A stretch of 64,000 nt of DNA, from contig NZ_FOUK01000001.1 in NCBI RefSeq assembly GCF_900114845.1, forward strand, positions 124,001 through 188,000. The letters run 5' to 3'. The notes below the pieces were generated by a model. It saw nothing but the letters and a program-made list of their open reading frames with translations. It searched no databases and had not been told where the DNA came from. Shown piece after piece: positions 17,512-24,508 of this stretch. The translations under genes were made by a program, and so were the position numbers. Each line of letters begins with the position of its first letter. Position 1 is the stretch's first letter. Source of the stretch: Pimelobacter simplex. GTDB lineage: Bacteria > Actinomycetota > Actinomycetes > Propionibacteriales > Nocardioidaceae.

Positions 17512-18119
17512 CCCTCCAGGTCGCGCGGGGTGACGTCTGGACGGTCACCCTGGACCGGCCCGAGCGGGCCAACGCGCTCTCCGCCGGCCTCGTCGAGGCC
17601 CTCCACGACGTGCTCGACCAGGCCGAGGCGGCGAGGCCGGAGGCCCTCGTCCTGCGCGGCAACGACCGGCACTTCGCGGCCGGCTTCGACCTGGCCGGTC
17701 TCGCGGACGAGACCGATGCGTCGCTGGTGCACCGGTTCCTGCGGATCGGGCTGCTGCTGGAGCGGCTGATCGCGGCCCCCTACCGCACGGTCGCGGTCGC
17801 CCGGGGCGCCGCCGTCGGTGCCGGGGCCGACCTCGTCCTCGCCTGCGACCACCGCCTGGTGGATCCCGCGGTGACCCTGCGCTTCCCCGGCTCGGCGTTC
17901 GGGGTCGCGCTCGGCACCGTGCGCCGGACCGAGCTCGGCCCGGCCCTGACCACGGGCGTGCCGGCGGAGCTGCCGGCCGTGCTGGCCGCGCCGTCGTCGC
18001 CCCGCCCGCCCCACGACAGCGACGCCGAGCTCGCGGCGCTGACCCGCTCGGTCGCCGTCCCCGGACTGCGGGACCGGATCGCCGCCTACCGAGCGGCCCT
18101 GACGAAGGAGAACGCATGA
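17508..18119 (+). CDS. Short crotonase-fold protein lacking hydratase glutamates
   Basis: A 203-residue protein, about 50-60 residues shorter than usual enoyl-CoA hydratases. The oxyanion and CoA-binding region is clear (LDRPERANALS, then HFAAGFDLAGL). In the active-site block the first catalytic Glu is replaced (GAGADL), and the second position (RFPGSAFGV) has no Glu, so a hydratase reaction is unlikely. The family also includes CoA hydrolases, decarboxylases and C-S or C-C lyases. It directly follows the CoA transferase with a 4-base overlap, so it probably acts on the CoA ester made there. The missing segment lies after LGTVRRTELG. Confidence 0.78.
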   Translation: MTLQVARGDVWTVTLDRPERANALSAGLVEALHDVLDQAEAARPEALVLRGNDRHFAAGFDLAGLADETDASLVHRFLRIGLLLERLIAAPYRTVAVARGAAVGAGADLVLACDHRLVDPAVTLRFPGSAFGVALGTVRRTELGPALTTGVPAELPAVLAAPSSPRPPHDSDAELAALTRSVAVPGLRDRIAAYRAALTKENA

Positions 18120-18697
18120 CCCAGCAGCAGATCGTCCCGGTCGACACCGACGTCCCCGAGCTCGCGGCGTTCGCCGGCCGGGTCGCCGCGCTCATCGCGG
18201 ACGGCCTCGACGAGCGCGCGCTGACGGCCGCCGTGCGCGACGACCTGGAGGCGACCCTCGCCGCCGGCTTCACGCTGCCTGCCGACAAGACCCGGCCGGA
18301 CCCGGAGCGCTACGTGATGTACCCCCTGCACGTCGCCGCCGACGGATCGTTCTCGATCGCCAGCGCGGTGTGGGACGTCGGCCAGGGAACCCCCGTGCAC
18401 GGGCACGAGACCTGGGGAGTCGTGGGCATCCACCGCGGCGTCGAGGTCGAGACCCGGTACGCCAAGCCGGCCGTCCCCGACGTGCCGCTGGTCGCCGAGG
18501 GCACCGACGAGTGGGGGGCCGGCCAGGTCACCGTGTGCTGCACCACCGACGACGACGTCCACCAGGTCCGGTGCGGCGGGGACGAGCCGGTCGTCGGCAT
18601 TCATGTCTACGGCGCGGACATCGGCACCCTGCCGCGCCGTTCCTACGACCCCGACACCGGGGCCGTGCACTGGTTCACGTCCACGTGGGCGCGTTGA
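18116..18697 (+). CDS. Cysteine/3-mercaptopropionate dioxygenase-like cupin
   Basis: A 193-residue cupin of the thiol dioxygenase family, non-heme iron enzymes that oxidise a thiol to a sulfinate with O2. The ligand motif HGH (in PVHGHETWGVVGI) and a third His (DVHQVRC) are visible, along with the later GIHVYGADIG and RSYDPDTG blocks typical of the bacterial group that includes 3-mercaptopropionate dioxygenase. Substrate preference cannot be read directly. The gene sits between CoA-ester enzymes and flavin reductases, which supports a sulfur-acid pathway. Start overlaps the crotonase stop by 4 bases. Confidence 0.82.
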   Translation: MTQQQIVPVDTDVPELAAFAGRVAALIADGLDERALTAAVRDDLEATLAAGFTLPADKTRPDPERYVMYPLHVAADGSFSIASAVWDVGQGTPVHGHETWGVVGIHRGVEVETRYAKPAVPDVPLVAEGTDEWGAGQVTVCCTTDDDVHQVRCGGDEPVVGIHVYGADIGTLPRRSYDPDTGAVHWFTSTWAR

Positions 18698-18710
18698 GAG
18701 GAGAGAGCCG

Positions 18711-19436
18711 ATGACCGTGACTTCCTGGGACGAGCCCGCCGGAGGGACGCCGCGCGGCACGCTGGTCGTGCTGCCGGGCCGCGGAGAGACGCCGGTCTCG
18801 TACGAGCGGTTCGGACGCCGGCTGTCCGGCGACGCCTGGCGGGTCCGGCTCGTTCCCGTCGACCTCGACGACCTCGACGCGACCCGTGAGCACGTCGAGA
18901 AGGTGCTCGCCGACGAGGCGCTGCCGGCCCCGAAGGTGCTCGTCGGCACCGACACCGGCGCGACCCTGGCGGCGCTGCTCGCGCCCACCCTGCCGGTCGA
19001 CGGCGTCGTCCTCGCCGGCCTCGCGCTGCCGCGCGCCGGTGGCGCGCCGACGTGGGAGACCTGGGAGGAGGAGGTCGAGGCCCGCACCGCGTGCCCCGTG
19101 CACCGCCGGGTGATCGCCGAGGACGAGGGGTTCGCCCGCGGCGCGCTCGACCAGCCGCTGCCGTGGCGCTCGGTCCGCCTGGTCGCGCCCGGTAAGCCGG
19201 TCCTCGTGCTGCACGGGACCGCCGACACGGTCACCCCGGTCGGCGCCGCCCTCACGGCGTACGACGCCCTGCCCGACGCCGTGGTCCGGCTGGTCGAGGG
19301 CGGTCGCCACGACGTGCTCAACGACGCGTCGCACCGCTCGGTCGCCGCCACCACCGTGCTGTTCCTCGAGTCCTTGCGCCTCGGCGCGGACCTGCCCGCG
19401 GTGGTCCGCGAGCCCGAGGGGGCCGGGCACCGATGA
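18711..19436 (+). CDS. Alpha/beta hydrolase with Asp at the nucleophile position
   Basis: A 241-residue alpha/beta hydrolase. The nucleophile elbow reads GTDTG in place of GxSxG, putting Asp where esterases have Ser, as in haloalkane dehalogenases and epoxide hydrolases. A later acid region (GTADTVTP) and a C-terminal His (GGRHDVLND) complete a plausible triad. It may hydrolyse an ester, thioester or epoxide intermediate. The ribosome site GAGAGGAGAG lies upstream of ATG 18711, 13 bases after the previous stop. The stop overlaps the next start. Confidence 0.75.
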   Translation: MTVTSWDEPAGGTPRGTLVVLPGRGETPVSYERFGRRLSGDAWRVRLVPVDLDDLDATREHVEKVLADEALPAPKVLVGTDTGATLAALLAPTLPVDGVVLAGLALPRAGGAPTWETWEEEVEARTACPVHRRVIAEDEGFARGALDQPLPWRSVRLVAPGKPVLVLHGTADTVTPVGAALTAYDALPDAVVRLVEGGRHDVLNDASHRSVAATTVLFLESLRLGADLPAVVREPEGAGHR

Positions 19437-19930
19437 GCGTCGCCGTCGTCGTCGGCAACCCGAAGCCGGCCAGCCGCACCCTCGCGGCCGCCCGGCACGT
19501 CGCCCGCGAGCTCGCCGGCGAGCCCGACCTCGTCGTCGACCTCGCCACCGTCGGGCCGGCCCTCCTGGACTGGTCGGACCCCGGCGTCGGCGACCTGGTG
19601 GCCCAGGTGGGTGCCGCCGACCTGGTGGTCGTCGCGAGCCCGACGTACAAGACGTCGTACACGGGGCTGCTCAAGCTGTTCCTCGACCGCTTCGCGGCCG
19701 GCACCGGGCTCTCCGGCCTCGCCGTCCCGCTGATGCTCGGTGGCGGCCCGGCCCATGCGCTCGCGCCCGAGCACAGCCTGCGGCCGATCCTCACCGAGCT
19801 CGGCGGAACCGTGCCGGGCCGGGCGCTCTACGTCCTCGACAGCGCGCACGACGACGCCGCGTCGTACCAGGACTGGCTCGACGCCGTGCGCCCGTTCGTC
19901 TCCTCCTACCTGAAAGGCAGGGCCGCATGA
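19433..19930 (+). CDS. NAD(P)H-dependent FMN reductase (SsuE/MsuE-like flavodoxin fold)
   Basis: A 165-residue flavodoxin-fold reductase. Typical features are the phosphate-binding start VVVGNPKPASRT, the SPTYKTSYTGLLKLFLDRF block that contacts FMN and forms the dimer interface, and a Gly-rich GGGPAHAL stretch. It should reduce FMN with NAD(P)H and supply FMNH2 to the LLM monooxygenases at 8205 and 15211. In E. coli SsuE does this for SsuD. Overlaps both neighbours by 4 bases. Confidence 0.87.
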   Translation: MSVAVVVGNPKPASRTLAAARHVARELAGEPDLVVDLATVGPALLDWSDPGVGDLVAQVGAADLVVVASPTYKTSYTGLLKLFLDRFAAGTGLSGLAVPLMLGGGPAHALAPEHSLRPILTELGGTVPGRALYVLDSAHDDAASYQDWLDAVRPFVSSYLKGRAA

Positions 19931-20451
19931 CCGTGCTCGCGGGCCGCTTCGCCACCAACCAGGACCTCGACCCGGCACTGCTCCGGAAGGCGTTCGGGTT
20001 CTTCCCGAGCGGCGTGGTGGCCGTCGCCGCCGAGATCGACGGCCGCCCGGTCGGGCTGGCCGCGAGCTCGTTCACCTCCGTGAGCCTCGACCCGCCCTTG
20101 GTCTCGATCAACCTGGCCACCAGCTCGAAGACCTGGCCGGACCTCCAGCGCGCGCCGCGCCTCGGCGTCACCATCCTCGCCGACCACCACGCCGACGTCT
20201 GCCGCCAGCTCGCGGGCGCCGTCGAGCACCGCTTCGACGACGTCGCCTACAGCGTCACCGACGAGGGGGCGGTGCTGCTGGACGACGGCCTCGCCCGCTT
20301 CGACTGCACCGTCTACCGCGAGGTCGAGGCCGGCGACCACGTTCTCGTCCTGCTCGAGCTCCACGCCGTCGACCACATCGAGCAGACGGAGGTGCTGGCG
20401 CCTCTGGTGTTCCACCGCAGCGGGTTCGGCCGGCTGGACGCACGCGCCTGA
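19927..20451 (+). CDS. Flavin reductase, HpaC/DszD-like
   Basis: A 174-residue flavin reductase domain protein (split-barrel fold). Typical motifs are FPSGVVAVAAE, GLAASSFTSVSLDPPLVSINL and the C-terminal RSGFGRL. This is a second, unrelated reductase in the same operon. NtaA/DszA-type monooxygenases usually pair with this family (NtaB, DszD), while SsuD pairs with SsuE types, so each monooxygenase probably has its own reductase. Last gene of the 13-gene operon; a regulator begins 56 bases later. Confidence 0.88.
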   Translation: MTVLAGRFATNQDLDPALLRKAFGFFPSGVVAVAAEIDGRPVGLAASSFTSVSLDPPLVSINLATSSKTWPDLQRAPRLGVTILADHHADVCRQLAGAVEHRFDDVAYSVTDEGAVLLDDGLARFDCTVYREVEAGDHVLVLLELHAVDHIEQTEVLAPLVFHRSGFGRLDARA

Positions 20452-20507
20452 CCCGGCTCCCGGGACGCCTACGATGTGCACGTCGCCACACCGGAGGGGA
20501 GCGTGCC

Positions 20508-21740
20508 ATGGCCGAGGACGAGCTGCAGGTCATCGTGGACGACCTCGCGGAGCGGCTCGAGCGCTCGGTGGCGATCGACGATCCCGGCATCCGGCTCCTG
20601 GCGGCGAGCCGGCACTTCGGCGACGAGGACCCGGTGCGGATCGGTTCGGTGCTCAACCGGACGGTCCCGGCCGAGGTCGTCGAGCTGATCCTCACCCACG
20701 GGGTGGCGCAGTGGACCGAGCCCGGGCGGCTCGAGCTCGGGATGCTCGACGCCACGCCGCGGCTGTGCGCCCCCGTGCGCTGCCAGGGCCAGCTGCTCGG
20801 CTACCTGTGGCTGCTCGACCACGGCGGCACGCTCAGCGATGCCGAGGTGGCCGCGGCCGGTGAGGCCGCGGACCGGGCCGGCACGGTGCTCTACCGGCGC
20901 CTGCTGGTGCGGCAGCGCTCCCAGGCCCGGCACGAGGCCATCCTGCGCGACCTGGTCTCGCCCGACACGATGATCCGCTCGCAGGCGATCGACGACCTGC
21001 GCGCGGAGGAGCTGTTCCCCGAGAGCCCGCTCCACCTCACCGTGCTGGCCGTGCAGTGCCTGGCCGACGACGAGACGCACGCCGAGCGGGGGGTCGAGCT
21101 CGAGGCGGCGGTCGAGGAGGGCAGCCGCGCGGTCACCGACGACGTCGCGCTGCTCGCCACGAACCGGTCCCGGGCCTGGCTCCTGCTCGCCCTGCGACGG
21201 CCGCCGAGCCGCGACCTCGTCGACACGATCACCGACCGGATCACGATCCGGTTCAAGCACCTCACCCGGGGCAGGTCCACCCTCGTCTTCGGCCTGGGCC
21301 CCACGGTCGAGCGTCTCGACGAGGTGGCCGACGCGTACCGCAAGGCGGTGCGCGCCGCGCGGACGGCGGTCCTCGTGCCCGGTGTCGGCAGCACTGCGCG
21401 CTGGGGTGAGCTCGGACCCTACGAGCTGCTGGTCACCCTCGCTCCCGACGACCTGGCCGAGGCCGCCCGGACGCCGGACCTCGTCGCCCTCGAGGACGCC
21501 GACGTGCACGGCGTCCTGATCGCCAGTCTCACCGCCTTCTTCGACCACGGCGGCAGCGCCCAGGAGGCGGCCGAGGCGCTGTGCATCCATCGCGCGACGC
21601 TCTACCAGCGCCTGCGGCGGATCGAGCAGGTCACCGGTCGTAGCCTGCAGAGCGGCGACGACCGCCTGGCCCTCCACCTCGGCCTCAAGCTGCGCGCCCT
21701 CGCGATCGCCTTCCGCCTCAACGCGGACACCGCCGGCTGA
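20508..21740 (+). CDS. PucR/CdaR-type transcriptional regulator
   Basis: A 410-residue regulator. The N-terminal half looks like a GAF-type sensing domain (about residues 10-130), the middle is the GGDEF-like fold of the family, and the C-terminus carries the PucR helix-turn-helix (SAQEAAEALCIHRATLYQRLRR). The ribosome site GGAGGGGAG precedes ATG 20508. It lies between two transporter operons on the same strand and may control the downstream importer at 21943, the upstream organosulfur operon, or both. It may also be co-transcribed with the latter. Confidence 0.85.
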   Translation: MAEDELQVIVDDLAERLERSVAIDDPGIRLLAASRHFGDEDPVRIGSVLNRTVPAEVVELILTHGVAQWTEPGRLELGMLDATPRLCAPVRCQGQLLGYLWLLDHGGTLSDAEVAAAGEAADRAGTVLYRRLLVRQRSQARHEAILRDLVSPDTMIRSQAIDDLRAEELFPESPLHLTVLAVQCLADDETHAERGVELEAAVEEGSRAVTDDVALLATNRSRAWLLLALRRPPSRDLVDTITDRITIRFKHLTRGRSTLVFGLGPTVERLDEVADAYRKAVRAARTAVLVPGVGSTARWGELGPYELLVTLAPDDLAEAARTPDLVALEDADVHGVLIASLTAFFDHGGSAQEAAEALCIHRATLYQRLRRIEQVTGRSLQSGDDRLALHLGLKLRALAIAFRLNADTAG

Positions 21741-21757
21741 CCGCCCGCTCGGGGCGG
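21741..21757 (+). terminator. Short GC hairpin after the PucR-type gene
   Basis: CCGCCC (21741-21746) pairs with GGGCGG (21752-21757) directly after the stop codon. No T-run follows. It is a weak terminator candidate. The remaining gap to 21942 holds a small inverted repeat, GCGAC-GATT-GTCGC at 21778-21791, and presumably the promoter of the next operon, which I could not place. Confidence 0.35.
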
Positions 21758-21942
21758 CCGACCCGGCCCGGGCGCTAGCGACGATTGTCGCCGAAGAGCC
21801 CTCGGAACAGCGACAGGCGACGCTATGAGGGGTCGCTCGCGGGCCCCAATACTGGTTCGATCGCAGCCGGTCCGGATCATCGCGTCGGCTCTCGCGTGTC
21901 CCGTCGCCCGCCCCACCATCGCCGAATCGAGGGCCGCTGATC

Positions 21943-23523
21943 ATGTCCATCCGTGACCAGGCTGTTCGCGTACTGCCCCTACTCCTCGCCGCCACCGGCC
22001 TCGCCGCGTGCGGTGGCTCCCCCGACTCCACCGGCTCCGGCGACTACGTCGACGGAAAGACGTTCACCCTGGCCACGCTGGCCGATCCGGGAAACCTCGA
22101 CCCGCAGGCCTCGTTCGTCGCGACCGAGATCGGCAGCTTCGCGTACGACACCCTCGTGGGCGTCGACCCGCGCGGGACCATCCAGCCGCAGCTCGCCTCG
22201 TCGTGGAAGGTCACTGCCGAGGCGGTCAGCTTCGAGCTCCGCGACGACGTCACCTGCTCGGACGGCTCGGCGTTCGACGCGCAGACGGTGGTCGACAACA
22301 TCGACTACGTCGCAGACGTCGCCAACGCGAGCCCCTTCCACGGCGTCTACGTGCCGGCCGACGCCCGGGCCACCGCGTCCGGCTCGACGGTCACCGTCGC
22401 GCTCACCTCGCCCGCCCCGTTCGTCCTCGAGGGCTTCGCCCACCTGCCGATGGTGTGCCAGTCGGGGATGAAGGACCGGGACAGCCTCAAGGCCGGCACC
22501 GCGGGCACCGGACCCTTCACGGTGACCGAGTCCGTGCCGGGCGACCACTACACGCTCGCCGTCCGGAAGGACTACGCATGGGGTCCGGACGGCGCGACGA
22601 CCTCCGCGGCCGGCACCCCCTCGTCCGTCGTCTTCAAGGTGGTGGCCAGCGAGGCCACGGCCACCAACCTGATCCTCAGCGGGCAGGCCAATGCGGCGTC
22701 CTTCCTGGGGCGCGACGGCGACCGGCTCGAGAAGCAGGGCATCGACGCCGTGAAGACCCAGAGCGCGTACGCCCACCAGTGGTACAACCAGGCGCCCGAC
22801 CGGGTCGGCAGCGACCCGGTGGTCCGCAAGGCGCTCACCCAGGCGCTCGACCTGGCCGAGCTGCAGCGCGTGATCACGTCCGGCCGGGGCTCGACCCCCA
22901 CCGCGCTGGCCGTCTACGACACCGGCGTCTGCAGCGGCAACACGGTCGACGGCAACCTGCCGGGCACCGATCCGGCCGCGGCCGCCGAGGCGCTGGCCGC
23001 GGACGGCTGGACCAAGGACGACGACGGCGTGCTCACCAAGGACGGCAGGAAGCTGTCGCTCACGTTCGTCTACAGCAGCCAGGGCCCCGGCCAGACCGCG
23101 GCCGCCGAGCTCGTGGTCGCGGCCTGGGAGAAGCTGGGCGTCGAGGTCGACGCGCGGGCGCTGGACATCACCGAGCACACCGCGGCGCTCTTCCAGACCG
23201 GCGACTGGGACGTCACCTGGTCGTCGCCGAAGGCCCCGAACCCCCTGGTGCTCATGCCCTTCGTCTCCGGCCCCTCGCCGGCCCGGGGCGGCAACAACTT
23301 CGGGTCCGTCGCCAATCCCGCCTACGACTCCCACGCGCAGGCGGCGCTGACCAAGGTCGGCAACGACAGCTGCTCGGAGTGGGAGGCCGCCGAGGCTGCG
23401 CTCTTCCAGAGCGCCGACGTCGTGCCGTTCGCCAACGTCACCGTGCTGACCTTCCACAAGGGCGCCGACCTCGAGCGCGCCGGCAACCTCCTGGTGCCGA
23501 CGAGCATCAGGATGCTGGGCTGA
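21943..23523 (+). CDS. ABC transporter substrate-binding lipoprotein, peptide type (SBP_bac_5)
   Basis: A 526-residue lipoprotein with an Ala/Leu-rich signal and a lipobox ending AAC at Cys24. The mature domain shows family blocks (LADPGNLDPQASF, PQLASSWKVT, FELRDDVTCSDGSAFD). It differs clearly from the binding protein at 9649, so it should take a different ligand. First gene of a four-gene importer (binding protein, DppB, DppC-DppD fusion, DppF). No catabolic enzyme lies inside this operon, so the substrate is unknown. Confidence 0.88.
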   Translation: MSIRDQAVRVLPLLLAATGLAACGGSPDSTGSGDYVDGKTFTLATLADPGNLDPQASFVATEIGSFAYDTLVGVDPRGTIQPQLASSWKVTAEAVSFELRDDVTCSDGSAFDAQTVVDNIDYVADVANASPFHGVYVPADARATASGSTVTVALTSPAPFVLEGFAHLPMVCQSGMKDRDSLKAGTAGTGPFTVTESVPGDHYTLAVRKDYAWGPDGATTSAAGTPSSVVFKVVASEATATNLILSGQANAASFLGRDGDRLEKQGIDAVKTQSAYAHQWYNQAPDRVGSDPVVRKALTQALDLAELQRVITSGRGSTPTALAVYDTGVCSGNTVDGNLPGTDPAAAAEALAADGWTKDDDGVLTKDGRKLSLTFVYSSQGPGQTAAAELVVAAWEKLGVEVDARALDITEHTAALFQTGDWDVTWSSPKAPNPLVLMPFVSGPSPARGGNNFGSVANPAYDSHAQAALTKVGNDSCSEWEAAEAALFQSADVVPFANVTVLTFHKGADLERAGNLLVPTSIRMLG

Positions 23524-23527
23524 TCCG

Positions 23528-24508
23528 GTGGCGGTGGCTCACGCATCGGCGCACCGCACGCGCGGGCGCTGGGGGAGGTTCGCTCTCCGGCGGGTGCGGC
23601 GGCTGCTGGTCTCGCTGTGGATCCTGGTGACGGCGTCGTTCCTGATGATCCAGCTCGTGCCCGGCGATCCGGTCCGGGCGGCGCTGGGCACCAGTGCGCC
23701 GGCCGAGCTCGTCGCGACGAGGAGAGCGCAGCTCGGGCTCGACGACTCCCTGCTCGACCAGTACCTGACCTATGTCCGGAACCTGTTCACCGGCGATCTG
23801 GGGGAGTCCATCCTCACCCAGCTCTCGGTGGCCGAGACGATCGGGCAGCGGCTGCTGGCCACGCTCTCGCTGGCGCTGCCGGCCTTCGTGCTCACCTTCG
23901 CGATCGCCGTCCCGGTCGGCGTCGCGATGGCGGTCGTGACCCGGCGGGGACGGCGGCGCCGCGCCGAGCTCACGTTCGTCGGGACCAGCATCGTGCTGGC
24001 CTCGATCCCCGAGTTCGTCGTCTGCGTCGCACTGGTCGCGGTGTTCGCGGTGAACCTGGGACTGGTCCCGGCCGCCGGCCGGAGCGGCATCGACTCCTAC
24101 GTGCTGCCGGTGCTGGCGCTCGCGATCGGACCGGCCGCGGTGCTGGCCCGGATCGTCCGGGTCGAGATGCTGGCGGTGCTGGACGCCGACTACATCCGGA
24201 CCGCTCGTGCCCAGCGGCTGAGCGCGCTGCGGATCCACCTGCGCCACGCGCTGCCCAACGCCGTGACCGCCACGCTCACCCTGAGCGGCCTGATGCTCGC
24301 GACCATGGTCGCCGGCACGGTGCTGGTCGAGAACGTCTTCGCCTGGCCCGGGCTGGGCGGCACCATCGTCTCGTCGATCCAGAGCCGGGACTACCCGCTG
24401 GTGCAGGGCGCCGTCCTCGTCTACGGCGCCATCGCGCTCACGGTCAACACCCTCGTCGACGTGGGCATCGCCGCGATCGACCCGCGCTCCATGATCGGAG
24501 ACTCCTGA
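23528..24508 (+). CDS. ABC transporter permease, DppB type
   Basis: A 326-residue permease with an N-terminal basic stretch, a first helix (LLVSLWILVTASFLM), the external region with GDPVRAALG and LGLDDSLLDQYLTY, and five further helices. The coupling loop DYIRTARAQRLSALR precedes HALPN. Start is GTG at 23528, 4 bases after the binding-protein stop; a second in-frame GTG at 23534 is possible. It pairs with the permease half of the 24508 fusion. Confidence 0.85.
   Translation: MAVAHASAHRTRGRWGRFALRRVRRLLVSLWILVTASFLMIQLVPGDPVRAALGTSAPAELVATRRAQLGLDDSLLDQYLTYVRNLFTGDLGESILTQLSVAETIGQRLLATLSLALPAFVLTFAIAVPVGVAMAVVTRRGRRRRAELTFVGTSIVLASIPEFVVCVALVAVFAVNLGLVPAAGRSGIDSYVLPVLALAIGPAAVLARIVRVEMLAVLDADYIRTARAQRLSALRIHLRHALPNAVTATLTLSGLMLATMVAGTVLVENVFAWPGLGGTIVSSIQSRDYPLVQGAVLVYGAIALTVNTLVDVGIAAIDPRSMIGDS

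Noticed and set aside
17508-18119. Crotonase considered as a frameshifted pseudogene
   Set aside because: The frame is continuous, keeps 4-base overlaps with both neighbours and shows coding-like codon use. A divergent function is more economical, though decay is not excluded.
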